Shown: in pieces, positions 31,136 through 40,167 of the stretch | Layout: each line of letters begins with the position of its first letter | How positions within the stretch are numbered: position 1 is the stretch's first letter | NCBI GenBank assembly: GCA_963708165.1 | Contig: OY970187.1 | Coordinates: forward strand, 2,604,001-2,668,000 | Direction of reading: 5' to 3' | Length of the DNA stretch: 64,000 nucleotides | DNA from: Rubricoccus sp963708165 | GTDB taxonomy: Bacteria > Bacteroidota > Rhodothermia > Rhodothermales > Rubricoccaceae | The notes under the pieces: generated by a model | Told to the model about the DNA's origin: nothing | Seen by the model: the letters and a program-made list of their open reading frames with translations, nothing else | Database searches by the model: none | Translations under genes and position numbers: made by a program

Positions 31136-33517
31136 CTAAGCGGGTGCGGGGCCGTCCCAGGCGACGACGAGAATGGTGACGTCGTCGTCGGTTTCGGGCT
31201 GGCCGGAGAAGCGGGCGACATCGTCCAGCAAGGCGTCGCGGAGGGCCGCGGGGTCGCACGTGTGGCCACCCGCGCAGAGCCGCGCGGCAGACTGCGCGAG
31301 ACGGTCGTAGCCGTAGCCCTCGCCAGAGGCATCGCGGGCCTCGACCAGGCCGTCGGTGAAGAGGATCACCACGTCGCCTGCGCCGAGCGTGAGCTTGGTT
31401 TCGGCGAGCGTGCGCTCGAAAAGGGGGCCGCGGTCCATGCCGAGCGCGAGGCCGTCGGGGCGGATGTACTCGGTGCTGCCTCTGGCAGCATGGGTTCTGG
31501 GTTCCGAGTCCCCCGTTCCGAGTTGTGGTTGGCGGGTGGACTTAGAACCTCGCTTGGACTCTCCGGTGCGCGTCGCGCTGTCGCCAGAGGCTAGCTCCCC
31601 CAGTTGGGTAGTTCCTCTTGCCTCTTGCCTCATTCCCTCGCCAGAGGCCTCTGGCGCCGCGCGGACGACGAGCGCGGGGCAGTGACCGGCGCGGGCGAGC
31701 GCGAGCGTTCCGGCGTCGGCATCGAGCACGCCGTAGATGGCGCTCACGAAAGCGCCGCGCTTGAGCGACGGCGAGAGGGCTTCGTTGGCGCGGCAGAGAA
31801 ACTCCGAGGGCGAGCGCGTGAGGCGGCTCGCGGCCTGGAAGATGCCCTTCATCTCGGCCATGTAAAACGCCGCGCCCGCGCCCTTGCCGCTCACATCGGC
31901 CACGATGATGCCCAGGCAGTTGTCGTCGATCGCGATGGCGTCGTAGTAGTCCCCGCCGACGACCTGGGCGGGCTTTTCGATGGCGGCCAGGCGTGCGCCC
32001 GCGATCTCGGGAAGTGTCTCGGGGAGCAGGCGCTGCTGCACCTCGCGCGCGAGGCTGAGCTCGCGCTCCAGCTTTTCGCGCTCCAGGGCGCCCGCGAACA
32101 GGTGCGCGTTGGCGAGCGTGAGACCCGCCTGCGCTGCAAACGTCTCCAGCGCCACCACGTCGTCGGGCTGAAAGCCCTCGGGCGACTTGCGCGCCACGAC
32201 GAGCGTGCCTGCCTCCGGCCCGGTCCCGAGCCGCAGCGCGACCAGGCTGCCCAGGTCGCTGCCGGGCCGCGTCCGCACCCGGTGATCCGCCGCGGCGTGC
32301 TCGATGACCAGCGGCCCGCCAGAGGCTCCGTCGGCGAGCGCGCGGTGGTCGGCGGCGGCGCCCGCAGCCTCTGGCGCCAGAGGATAGGCTGCGGCGATGC
32401 GCGGGGTGAGTGTGCCCGAGTCGGGATCGGGCACGGCCATCCAGGCGGCATCGGCCAGCCCGGCCTCGACGGGCGCGAGCGCGACGGCCTGTGAGATGGA
32501 GTCGATATCCAGGCCGCGGCCCAGCAGGTCCACAAGGGCGCGCATGGCACGGCGCTCGCCTGCGCGCTGCGCCAGGGCCTCGCTCGTGGGGAGCTGAAAG
32601 AGCAGCACAAGCGTGGCCGTGAGCGTGTACAGCACGCCCGCCAGAAGCGCGACTCGTGTCAGGCGCTCCATCGCGAAGCTGACCGCTGCGGCGTACGTCA
32701 ACGAGCCGCCGTCTAGCACCGCTCCCGCAACGGCTGCGCGCGCCGGGCCCTCGTCTCGGAGTAAGAACAGGCCGATAAGCGTCGCGCAGAGGAGCGTGGT
32801 CGCAGCGGCGGCGATGGCCCTCTGGCGCAGCGAGAGTACACCCACCCAGCCTTGCCGGAACGAGCACAGGAGCGCGAACACGACGCTGCCAAGCAGGAAC
32901 ACGACGGGCAAGTACAACCGCGCCTCGTCGGTCGAGACGGCCCCGCTGATGCTCAGGCCGAAGCCCAGCGCGCAGATCAGGAATCCGCTCCACAGGCCCA
33001 CCGCCAGAGGCTTCCGGCGGTACAGCACGAGCGAGCGCAGCCCCGCCAGAAGCGCCGCGGTAAACAGCGCCTCGGCCACCATCGTGACCCCCGCGACGGT
33101 CGCGGTCTCGGTGTTGATGGGCAGGCGCGACTTGGGGTCCACCACGGCGTCGACCGTCACGGCGAACAGCGCTTCCATGCCCAGCAGCACCAGCGCGAGG
33201 GCGAGCAGGCCCCAGAGCATTCGGATGGGCGCGGTCTGGGTGCTCACCACCAACCGGCGGCGGCCGGTCAGAAGCAGGTAGGCCAGCACGACCGAGAGCA
33301 ACGCCGCGATGTCGAGCGCGGCGCGCGTCGCCACGGCGGGCGGCGACTGCATGACGCCCCACATGCCGACCGACACCGCGACGCCACCCAGACCCAGCGC
33401 GACCGCTCCCCACAGCGCGATCTGGCGCGCGCGAGACGCCGCCAGGACGGACGGCAGACGCGCCAGCCAGGTGCCCAGCGCAGGCCGGGCGGAGGCGGAG
33501 ACAGGAGAGGTCGGCAC
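31136..33517 (-). CDS. Membrane-anchored PP2C/SpoIIE-type serine phosphatase (RsbU-like) with GAF domain
   Basis: This 793-residue protein begins with a long membrane region (residues about 30-310, at least seven helices such as LDIAALLSVVLAYLLLTG). A GAF-like sensor domain follows (about 330-470), then a linker with SLAREVQQRLLPETLPEI and a PP2C/SpoIIE domain (500-793) with metal Asp residues in VVGGDYYDAI, VADVSGKGAGAAF, LFTDGLVEARD and TDDDVTILV. It should dephosphorylate the STAS protein encoded next. An in-frame insertion of about 55 polar residues (near 640-695), bounded by motif copies, interrupts the PP2C domain between LVVRAAPEASGE and STEYIRPDGLALGM. Confidence 0.9.
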   Translation of the reverse strand: MPTSPVSASARPALGTWLARLPSVLAASRARQIALWGAVALGLGGVAVSVGMWGVMQSPPAVATRAALDIAALLSVVLAYLLLTGRRRLVVSTQTAPIRMLWGLLALALVLLGMEALFAVTVDAVVDPKSRLPINTETATVAGVTMVAEALFTAALLAGLRSLVLYRRKPLAVGLWSGFLICALGFGLSISGAVSTDEARLYLPVVFLLGSVVFALLCSFRQGWVGVLSLRQRAIAAAATTLLCATLIGLFLLRDEGPARAAVAGAVLDGGSLTYAAAVSFAMERLTRVALLAGVLYTLTATLVLLFQLPTSEALAQRAGERRAMRALVDLLGRGLDIDSISQAVALAPVEAGLADAAWMAVPDPDSGTLTPRIAAAYPLAPEAAGAAADHRALADGASGGPLVIEHAAADHRVRTRPGSDLGSLVALRLGTGPEAGTLVVARKSPEGFQPDDVVALETFAAQAGLTLANAHLFAGALEREKLERELSLAREVQQRLLPETLPEIAGARLAAIEKPAQVVGGDYYDAIAIDDNCLGIIVADVSGKGAGAAFYMAEMKGIFQAASRLTRSPSEFLCRANEALSPSLKRGAFVSAIYGVLDADAGTLALARAGHCPALVVRAAPEASGEGMRQEARGTTQLGELASGDSATRTGESKRGSKSTRQPQLGTGDSEPRTHAARGSTEYIRPDGLALGMDRGPLFERTLAETKLTLGAGDVVILFTDGLVEARDASGEGYGYDRLAQSAARLCAGGHTCDPAALRDALLDDVARFSGQPETDDDVTILVVAWDGPAPA

Positions 33518-33719
33518 GGGAGGGGGACGGGAGCCTCTGGCGTAACGCCACGAGGAAAACGCCGAGGGACAGGACGCTGCGCACGGTAGAGGACGTTCGC
33601 CATCCTACGGGGCACGCCAGAGGCCAGGTTGCGCCGTCGCGGCTGCCGCGTGCGAATATACCCGGCGGGCAACACTCGCCGGGCCGCTCCCGTAGCCCGC
33701 ACACCCTTCGCCTCTCCCT

Positions 33720-35546
33720 GTGCGCCGTCTCGCCTCCCGCTTTCTCCTCGTCGGTCTCGTCATCACCGTGATCGTGCTCCTGATCTTCCGGGCAGATGAG
33801 CGTGGCGGCACGCTTGTCTCTATCGACGGCGTCTCTGCGGAGGCACAGCCTACGCATCGCGCGTTCCGCGTGGACGAGGCGATGCGCGTCGCCATCGAAG
33901 CCGCAGGCTCGTTCGAGACCGGCGGTGGCGACACCACGCTCGCCGCGCAGGGCTGGCTGGTACACCGCGAGACCGGCCGCGTGGTCTGGCGGATGCGCCC
34001 CGCCGAGCGCCCCGCCAGAGGCTCGTACGTGCTCATGCGCGACACGCTCGCGCTCGCGCCCGGCACCTACGACGCCGTCTACGCCGCGCTCGGCGATCCG
34101 CTCGTGCGCCAGACCCAGGCCTCTGGCGGAGGCATCGGCGCGCGCGTCAACGACTTTTTGAGCCAGGGTGGCCGCGGCTGGCTGGGCGACGCCGACCGCT
34201 GGCGCCTCATGGTCACACCTGCAGGCGACGGCGACCGCGGGCGCGCCGAGAAGATCGGCTCCGCTTGGCCCAAAGACCCCGACGGGCTGGTGTGGAGCAG
34301 CGGCGCCGCGCGCAGCCGCACCGAGTACGAAACGACGCTCCGCGCGACCGCCCCGGTTACGGTTCGCCTAGACGCTGTCTTCGAGGCCACAGGCGGCTCG
34401 GTCGCCGACAGCGCGTTCGTGCTCTCGGCCTCTGGCGATACGCTCTGGGTGGCGCGTGCCGAGGGCTCGGCGTGGGCCGGTGGCTCCATCAAGAACCGCC
34501 TGCAGACCGAAACGCTGAGCCTGGAGCCTGGCCTCTACCGCGTCGCGTTCCACACCGACCGCGACCACGCCAGCGGCTCGTGGACGGCCAACCCGCCGTG
34601 GATGCCGTGGGCATGGGGCCTTCGCATCGCGCCTGCCGATTCTGCCGCCGCCTCTGGCGCCATCGCGCCGCTGGACCCGATGCGCGACTTTCCGCGCATC
34701 GCCGAGATCGCTTGCGTAGGCGGCAACGCCGACGAACGCCTCCGCTTCGAGGTGACCGAGGCACTTAGCGTAACGGTCATCGCCGTGGGCGAGTTCACCG
34801 GCGGCACAGGCTACGACTACGCCACGCTCCTGCGCGGCGACGGCACCGAGGTCTGGGACATGCGCACCGCCACCACCACAGATGCGGGCGGCGACCACGA
34901 CAACCGCCGCGCCGAGCACACGCTCACACTCCAACCCGGCGTGTACACGCTTACGTACAAGACGGACGGCTCGCACCACTGCGGCAACTTCAACCGGAGC
35001 GCCCCAGACCCCGAGGACTTCTGGGGCGTCGTCCTGCTCTCCGCCGACGGCGACGAGCCTGGCGACCGCGTGCAGTTTCTGGCGCCAGAGGCTCCCGCGA
35101 TTCCTCCCGAGAGCACGCCCGCTGTGCCCGCGCAAACACTGGTCTCGCTCACGCGCATCGGAAACAACCGCGAGGTGTCTGGCCAGTTCACGCTTTCGGA
35201 TTCGACCGACGTGTGCGCGATGGGACTGGGCGAGATCACCCAGAGCAGCCGGTACGACTGGGGACGGCTCGACGCCTCTGGCGGGAAGAGCGTCTGGGAG
35301 ATGACGCGCGCGAACACAGTGTCTGCAGGTGGGGACGACGACAACCGCCGCGCCATCGACAAGCTTCGGCTCGCGCCCGGCACGTACACCGCCTCGTTCG
35401 TCACCGACGGCTCGCACGCGTGGGACAGCTGGCGCACCGGCCAGCCCGACCGGCCCGACGACTGGGGCGTGCAGGTGTGGCGCGTGCCCGCGGGCTTCGA
35501 GGACGAGCCTCTGGCGTGCGTGACGACCGCGCTCAGCGACGCATAG
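33720..35546 (+). CDS. Membrane-anchored protein with internal repeats, uncharacterised
   Basis: Starting with GTG, this 608-residue protein has one N-terminal membrane segment (FLLVGLVITVIVLLIF) and is otherwise outside the cytoplasm. It contains about four related units of 100-130 residues. The last two show the pattern best: a beta-rich start (ALSVTVIAVGEF; STDVCAMGLGEI), a turn with YDYATLLR or YDWGRLDA, then GGDHDNRRAEHTLTLQPGVY or GGDDDNRRAIDKLRLAPGTY, and a TDGSH segment. The plan is like a tandem jelly-roll or pre-peptidase-type beta sandwich. No catalytic motif seen. It lies 10 bases before the next gene and may be co-transcribed with it. Confidence 0.75.
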   Translation: MRRLASRFLLVGLVITVIVLLIFRADERGGTLVSIDGVSAEAQPTHRAFRVDEAMRVAIEAAGSFETGGGDTTLAAQGWLVHRETGRVVWRMRPAERPARGSYVLMRDTLALAPGTYDAVYAALGDPLVRQTQASGGGIGARVNDFLSQGGRGWLGDADRWRLMVTPAGDGDRGRAEKIGSAWPKDPDGLVWSSGAARSRTEYETTLRATAPVTVRLDAVFEATGGSVADSAFVLSASGDTLWVARAEGSAWAGGSIKNRLQTETLSLEPGLYRVAFHTDRDHASGSWTANPPWMPWAWGLRIAPADSAAASGAIAPLDPMRDFPRIAEIACVGGNADERLRFEVTEALSVTVIAVGEFTGGTGYDYATLLRGDGTEVWDMRTATTTDAGGDHDNRRAEHTLTLQPGVYTLTYKTDGSHHCGNFNRSAPDPEDFWGVVLLSADGDEPGDRVQFLAPEAPAIPPESTPAVPAQTLVSLTRIGNNREVSGQFTLSDSTDVCAMGLGEITQSSRYDWGRLDASGGKSVWEMTRANTVSAGGDDDNRRAIDKLRLAPGTYTASFVTDGSHAWDSWRTGQPDRPDDWGVQVWRVPAGFEDEPLACVTTALSDA

Positions 35547-35556
35547 AACGGCTTCG

Positions 35557-36161
35557 GTGTTTGGGCACGCGGCAGCAGCGGGTGCCCTCGGAACGGCGGT
35601 CCGGCCATCGTGGCGCGTGTTCGCGCTGGGCGCCTTCTGCTCCGCGCTGCCCGATGCCGACGTGATCGCGTCCGCCCTCGGCATTCCGTACGAGCACCCG
35701 CTGGGCCACCGCGGCGCGACGCATTCCATCGCGTTTGCGCTGTTCGTGGGCGCGCTCGTCTGGAGCGCCGTTCGCCTCTGGCGCTCGCGAAGGCTTTTGG
35801 CGCCAGAGGCCGTCTCCGCTCGGCTTCTACGCCGCCGCCTCTACGCCGCCGCCGCCACGCTCTCGCACGGCGTGTCGGACGCGATGACGACGGGCGGCCT
35901 GGGTGTCGGCTTTCTGATCCCGTTCTCGGCGGAGCGGTTCTTCTTTCCGTTGCGGCCCATCGCGGTCTCCTCATCGGCGCGGGCGCGTTTTTCTCCGCCA
36001 GAGGCCTGGAGGTGCTGGCGAGTGAGGCGGTAGGGATCGGCGTCCCGGCGCTGGTGTTCGGGCTCGGTGCATGGATGTGGCGCCGCGCTCAGCCTCTGGC
36101 GCCAGAGGCGTGGCCTGAGTGGCGCCAGAGGTGCGGGCACCGCATCTCGCCTCTGGCGTAG
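35557..36161 (+). CDS. YdjM/LexA-binding-type membrane metal-dependent hydrolase, frame change near 35962
   Basis: Bridged over one missing base the protein has about 201 residues. It starts FGHAAAAGALGTAV, then FCSALPDADVIASALG and HPLGHRGATHSIAFALFVG, the His/Asp pattern of the inner-membrane hydrolase family PF04307 (YdjM-like), and ends with membrane helices (LLIGAGAFFSARGLEVLA; IGVPALVFGLGAWMW). The frame change falls in FFPLRPI, where CCCATCGCGGTC should read PIRGL, so one C is missing, in contrast to the extra bases elsewhere. The physiological substrate of the family is uncertain. Confidence 0.75.
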
Positions 36162-36169
36162 GCACCCCC

Positions 36170-37072
36170 ATGACCCAGACCCTCGCGCTTAGCCTTCGCG
36201 TCCCCGAGGACACCCACGACCTGCTCATCGCCGACCTCGCCGATCTCGACTTCGACGCGTTCGAATCTGAGCCCGACGAGTTGTGCGCGTGGATGCCCGC
36301 GCCGCGGTGGACCGAGAGCACGCGCGAAGACCTCGGCCGCGTGCTCGCCGCGCACCGCATCTCGCCAGAGGCCCTGACCGTCGAGGTGATGGCCGCGCAG
36401 GACTGGAACGCGACCTGGGAGGCCAGCCTTCAGCCCATCGAAGCGGGCGCGTTTGTCGTTGCGCCGACGTGGGCGGACCTCGCACCCACCAATCGACACG
36501 TTCTGCGCATCGACCCGAAGATGAGCTTCGGAACGGGCTACCACGAGAGCACGCGGCTGTGCCTGCGCATCCTCTCGGAGCACCCGCCAGAGGCTTTGGA
36601 AGGGGAAAGAAGGACAAGGGAAGAGGGGCCGATGTCTTCTGCCGCCTCTGGCGCCAGAGGCGCGACAGTTCTGGACGTGGGAACTGGCACCGGCGTGCTC
36701 GCGCTCGCGGCTCTCGCGATGGGCGCGCGCGAGGCCTGGGGCGTCGATATCGACCCGTGGAGCGTGCCCAACGCCGAGGAAAACGCCGAGCGCAACGACA
36801 TGGCCGACCGCTTTACCGTCCGCGAAGGCGCACTCGAAGCCGCCCCCGAAGGGCCGTACGATCTGGTGTTCGCCAACATCCTCAAGAGCACCATCCTGCC
36901 CATGTTGCCGGATCTCGTCGCGCGGATGGAAGCGGACGGCGCGATGATCCTCGCGGGCATTCTCAAGACCGAGCGCGACGAGGTGGTTGCCGCGTGCGAG
37001 GCGCACGGCCTCACGCTCAGCGCCGAGAAAACCGAAAACGAGTGGTGGGCCGGTCGCGTGACCAAGGCATAG
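36170..37072 (+). CDS. prmA: Ribosomal protein L11 methyltransferase PrmA
   Basis: It methylates ribosomal protein L11 with SAM. The start at 36170 (MTQTLALSLRVPED) gives 300 residues. An N-terminal L11-recognition domain is followed by MSFGTGYHESTRLCLRIL and the SAM-binding core VLDVGTGTGVLALAAL, with AWGVDIDPWSVPNAEENAERN and DLVFANILKSTILPML as the later motifs. Between LSEHPPEA and GATVLDVG there is an extra segment of about 28 residues, ending in SSAASGAR, bounded on both sides by motif copies and rich in purines at the DNA level. It lies just before the SAM site but leaves the motifs intact. The TAG overlaps the first base of the palindrome at 37072-37089. Confidence 0.93.
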   Translation: MTQTLALSLRVPEDTHDLLIADLADLDFDAFESEPDELCAWMPAPRWTESTREDLGRVLAAHRISPEALTVEVMAAQDWNATWEASLQPIEAGAFVVAPTWADLAPTNRHVLRIDPKMSFGTGYHESTRLCLRILSEHPPEALEGERRTREEGPMSSAASGARGATVLDVGTGTGVLALAALAMGAREAWGVDIDPWSVPNAEENAERNDMADRFTVREGALEAAPEGPYDLVFANILKSTILPMLPDLVARMEADGAMILAGILKTERDEVVAACEAHGLTLSAEKTENEWWAGRVTKA

Positions 37073-37130
37073 CCTCTGGCGCCAGAGGCGAGATCACGCA
37101 TCCCTCCTTCATCCCTATCCCCAATCCTTC

Positions 37131-38009
37131 ATGCGCATTTGCGCCATCGACGTGGGCACGAACACGGTCAACAGCCTTGTGGCAGATCTGGCGCACGGAC
37201 GCCTCGTGGTCTTGGCCGACGAAGAACGCTTCGCCCGCCTCGGGCAGGGCGTGGACGCGGCGGGGCGCTTGGCGCCAGAGGCCATCGACCGCGTCGTGGA
37301 CCGCCTCGCGCAGTCGCTCGCGACCGCCCGCACCCACGGTGTGGAGCGCGTCGTCATCGGCGCGACGAGCGCGAGCCGCGACGCGTCCAACGTGGGCCTC
37401 TTGCGAGAGCGGGTGCGCGACGAGCTAGGCCTGGACTATGCCGTGATCACCGGCGCGGACGAGGCGCGCCTGAGCTTTCTGGGCGCGCTCTCGATGCTGC
37501 CTGGGATCTCGCGCGCTGTCGTGTTCGATGTCGGCGGGGGCTCGACCGAGATCGCCTCTGGCGCCAGAGGCGCGGCCCCGGCCTTTGCACGCAGCCTGGA
37601 CGTAGGAACCGTTCGCCTGACCGAGCGCCACGGCGCGATTCCGCCGGTCAGCGATGAGCCTCTGGCGGCGGTCGAAGCCGACGTGCGCGCGGCGCTGGCT
37701 CAGATTCCGCCAGATGTCTGGGCGATGGGTCCGCTCGTGGGGACGGGCAGCACGGCCAAGGTGGTGGCGCATCTCGCGAACGTCTCGGACGTGCCTCTGG
37801 CTCAGATCCGCGCCTCGCGAGAGCACCTCGCCGGCCTCACGCCAGAGGCGATCACAGCGCTCGCGCCCGAGGTCATGACCGGCAGGGCGGACGTGGCGTT
37901 GACAGCGCTCGTGATCGTGCAGACGATCCTGGAAGTCGCGGGTGCTGACCGGTTTGTCGCCTCGGCGGGCGGACTGCGCCACGGCCTCGCGCTCGAAGCC
38001 GCGCGCTGA
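37131..38009 (+). CDS. Ppx/GppA family exopolyphosphatase/pppGpp phosphatase
   Basis: This 292-residue protein has the ASKHA fold: phosphate-1 motif ICAIDVGTNTVNSLVADL at the start, VERVVIGATSASRDASN, the catalytic Glu region in GADEARLSFLGAL, and phosphate-2 motif VVFDVGGGSTEIASG (near residues 137-151). It corresponds to the short catalytic-domain form (about 300 residues), which releases phosphate from polyphosphate or converts pppGpp to ppGpp. The glycine loop is followed at once by a motif palindrome at 37554-37571, read as ASGARG. It starts 58 bases after prmA. Confidence 0.88.
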   Translation: MRICAIDVGTNTVNSLVADLAHGRLVVLADEERFARLGQGVDAAGRLAPEAIDRVVDRLAQSLATARTHGVERVVIGATSASRDASNVGLLRERVRDELGLDYAVITGADEARLSFLGALSMLPGISRAVVFDVGGGSTEIASGARGAAPAFARSLDVGTVRLTERHGAIPPVSDEPLAAVEADVRAALAQIPPDVWAMGPLVGTGSTAKVVAHLANVSDVPLAQIRASREHLAGLTPEAITALAPEVMTGRADVALTALVIVQTILEVAGADRFVASAGGLRHGLALEAAR

Positions 38010-38048
38010 ACATGCCTGTGGCGCCGCCACTCCTCGCCAGAGGCGCAT

Positions 38049-38082
38049 AAAAAAGCGCGGCGACCCGAAGGCCGCCGCGCTT
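38049..38082 (-). terminator. Terminator for the minus-strand small gene
   Basis: On the minus strand, arms AAGCGCGGCG and CGCCGCGCTT with a 10-base loop, ending in a run of T (A run at 38049-38054 on the plus strand). It lies about 100 bases after the 38186 stop and may also serve the plus-strand phosphatase. Confidence 0.8.
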
Positions 38083-38185
38083 CCCTCTGAACCACGCGGG
38101 GATGGACGGCCCCGCATGATCTCTCACCCAACCCTGGGGAGACTGATTGGCCGCTGGCGCCAGAGGCGACCGGCGCGGCCGGGTT

Positions 38186-38431
38186 CTACGACCGCCGCCG
38201 GAGGCCGTACACGATCTTGCGGATGGTGTCGAACTGCAGGTACGGATGCTGTCCGCGAAGCTCCTCGATGGCCTCGAAAGCGGGCACGTTCTCGCGCCGC
38301 ATCGACTGGAACTGCTGGCGAATCTGGTAGTCGCGCACGCCTTTCTCGTTGAGCAGGTTGTGCTGCTCCAAGAGCGCGTACACGTTCTCGGGCACGAGGC
38401 CCTGGAGAGGGTTTGCAGTCTGGATTTCCAT
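38186..38431 (-). CDS. Small uncharacterised helical protein
   Basis: This 81-residue protein (MEIQTANPLQGLVPENVYAL at the start, then LLNEKGVRDYQIRQQFQSMR and YLQFDTIRKIVYGLRRR at the end) is predicted to be all-helical with a basic C-terminus. The middle could form a DNA- or RNA-binding helix pair, but no family is recognised. It has no signal or membrane segment, contains no motif copies, and has its own terminator at 38049-38082, which together suggest a real gene and not a chance frame. Confidence 0.7.
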   Translation of the reverse strand: MEIQTANPLQGLVPENVYALLEQHNLLNEKGVRDYQIRQQFQSMRRENVPAFEAIEELRGQHPYLQFDTIRKIVYGLRRRS

Positions 38432-38491
38432 GGTCGTCGGGGAAGCGGCGGCGTGGCTACAACAGACAGTACGGACCCACGCCGCGCTCCC

Positions 38492-38980
38492 CTAGCGAGC
38501 CCCTTGCGAACGGTCCGATCCCTCGCCCGAACGGTCGGACTCCGGCCCGAACCGCGCCGAATCGGGGAGCACGCGGATGGAGTCCGGCCCGTCGAACGAC
38601 GGCAGGAGCGCTCCGTCCACCTCGGACCAGGCGACGGCGTCCAGGCGGCGCGGCGCGCCCAAGGTCTCGATTACGCGGCCTCTGGCGAGAAGCGTGGCGC
38701 CCTCGTGCACACCGTGGCCTTCCTCCAGGCGGACCGTCACGGCGCCCGTGCCGTCGGTGATGAGCACGTCGAGGTCGCCTTCGAGGTCCACCACCTGCCC
38801 GATCACGCTCGCGGTCACGATGCGGCGCGCGAGCGCGACCGAATCCACCTGCGCCAGAGGCCCGGCGTCGAGATCGACGCGTGTGGGACCGCCGACGGAC
38901 TCCGGCCCGAAGGACCACACGGCCCAGCCGCCGGCGCCGAGCGCCAGAAGACCCACGAGTGCAGCGAGGACGCGTTTCAT
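38492..38980 (-). CDS. Membrane-anchored or secreted OB-fold-like protein
   Basis: From the ATG at 38980 the protein has 162 residues. An N-terminal hydrophobic segment (VLAALVGLLALGAGGWAVWSF) is followed by a domain with ARRIVTASVIGQVVDLEGDL, then VLITDGTGAVTVRLEEG and GATLLARGRVIETLGAPRRL. This beta-rich pattern resembles OB-fold modules of the cytochrome c maturation/CcmE or tRNA_anti type, but the match is weak. The start overlaps the stop of the upstream membrane protein (ATGA), so the two are translationally coupled and may act together. Confidence 0.7.
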   Translation of the reverse strand: MKRVLAALVGLLALGAGGWAVWSFGPESVGGPTRVDLDAGPLAQVDSVALARRIVTASVIGQVVDLEGDLDVLITDGTGAVTVRLEEGHGVHEGATLLARGRVIETLGAPRRLDAVAWSEVDGALLPSFDGPDSIRVLPDSARFGPESDRSGEGSDRSQGAR

Positions 38981-40005
38981 GCGGAGGCGTCTCGGGCGGA
39001 GCGCGTGACGGCGCGGAACGAGGTGCCCTGCCAGACCAGCGCCGCCACGCCGAGCAGGCACATCAGGATGAGCTGAGAGGCGTGGGTCAGGATGGCGTAA
39101 GCCGCCGCGGGCGCCTGCGAGACGCCCAAGAGCAGCACCAGCGTTTGCACCGCGATGTAGTGGTACGAGCCCGTCCCGCCCGGAGACGGCAGCGACATCC
39201 CGACTGCGCCCAGGTTCATCAGCGCCCACGCGTCCGCAAAGCCCAGCCCGTACGCGTCCGCCAGGCCGAGCAGCGCGAGCGGGATGTACGTCATCACGCC
39301 GTAGAGCAGCCAGATGCCGAGGGTGCTCGCCACGAGCGCGAGCCTCTGGCGGACGCGCAAGAGGCTCGCGAGGCCGTCCCTAAAGCCCGTCAGCATGCCG
39401 CGGACCTTGTCGCCGCCTCTGGCGAAGAGCGCCCACACCGCACCCAGGACCGCTACGCCAGAGGCTACGAGAATCAGGGTTAGCACGGCGCCGCTGATGG
39501 GCAGCGCTTCGATGACGCCCAGCGTTCCGGCCATGAACCGCTCGGTGATCACGCTCACGCGCGAGCCGAACAACAGCACGACCGAGAGGAGTGCCAGCGC
39601 CAGCGTCACCACGTCCAGCACGCGCTCTGCGACGACGGTCCCGAAGGCGCCCGAAAACGTGTGGTCGGAGCGCGAGGCAAGGTTGGCGGCCCGTGCCACC
39701 TCGCCCAGCCGCGGCGCCGCCTGGTTGACGAGGTAGCCGATGAGCAGGCTCGCGAACGCGTTGCCAAACCCCACCGGCGCGTGCTCGCCCGGCATCGCGC
39801 CCAGGAGCAACTGCCACCGCCACGCCCGCAGCGCGTGCGACGCGATGGTCACCAGAACGAGCGGCACGAACCAGCCCCACCGTGCCTCTGCGAGCGCCGT
39901 GCCGACCGTCGAGAGGTCCACGCCGCGCAGCGCGAGCCACAGCAGCGCGCCGCCCAGCGCGAAGCTGCCCACGAGGGCGAGAGCGGTCTTGAGGCGGGGG
40001 TTCAC
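38977..40005 (-). CDS. LPG synthase TM-region family (UPF0104/AglD-like) membrane protein
   Basis: This 342-residue protein has eight or nine membrane helices and the family features ASHALRAWRWQLLLG near residue 60, NQAAPRLGEVARAANLA near 95-111, VVAERVLDVVTLALALL near 124, and the late PSPGGTGSYHYIAVQTL. The domain is the flippase half of lysylphosphatidylglycerol synthases and also occurs alone in proteins linked to lipid-glycan handling. There is no aminoacyl-transferase domain here, so I would not assign phospholipid lysylation. It overlaps the OB-like gene downstream by four bases. Confidence 0.85.
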   Translation of the reverse strand: MNPRLKTALALVGSFALGGALLWLALRGVDLSTVGTALAEARWGWFVPLVLVTIASHALRAWRWQLLLGAMPGEHAPVGFGNAFASLLIGYLVNQAAPRLGEVARAANLASRSDHTFSGAFGTVVAERVLDVVTLALALLSVVLLFGSRVSVITERFMAGTLGVIEALPISGAVLTLILVASGVAVLGAVWALFARGGDKVRGMLTGFRDGLASLLRVRQRLALVASTLGIWLLYGVMTYIPLALLGLADAYGLGFADAWALMNLGAVGMSLPSPGGTGSYHYIAVQTLVLLLGVSQAPAAAYAILTHASQLILMCLLGVAALVWQGTSFRAVTRSARDASA

Positions 40006-40109
40006 AGGGCGGCGGGGCGGGTCGAAAAGCTACGCCGCCGCCTCTGGCGCTCGGCGTGCGCTTCTCGCGGAGGGGTGGCCGGCGGGCAGCCGCCAGAGGC
40101 TGCGTGCAC

Positions 40110-40143
40110 AAAAAAGCCGAGCCTCTGGCAGCAGAGGCTCGGC
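40110..40143 (-). terminator. Motif-built rho-independent terminator after lolA
   Basis: On the minus strand a perfect 12-base stem, GCCGAGCCTCTG with CAGAGGCTCGGC (loop of 4), ends in six T residues (A run 40110-40115 on the plus strand). The stem contains both motif arms with GCCTCTG/CAGAGGC. It lies 25 bases after the lolA stop. Confidence 0.88.
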
Positions 40144-40167
40144 CGGGCGCGACTCGCCAGAGGCGCT

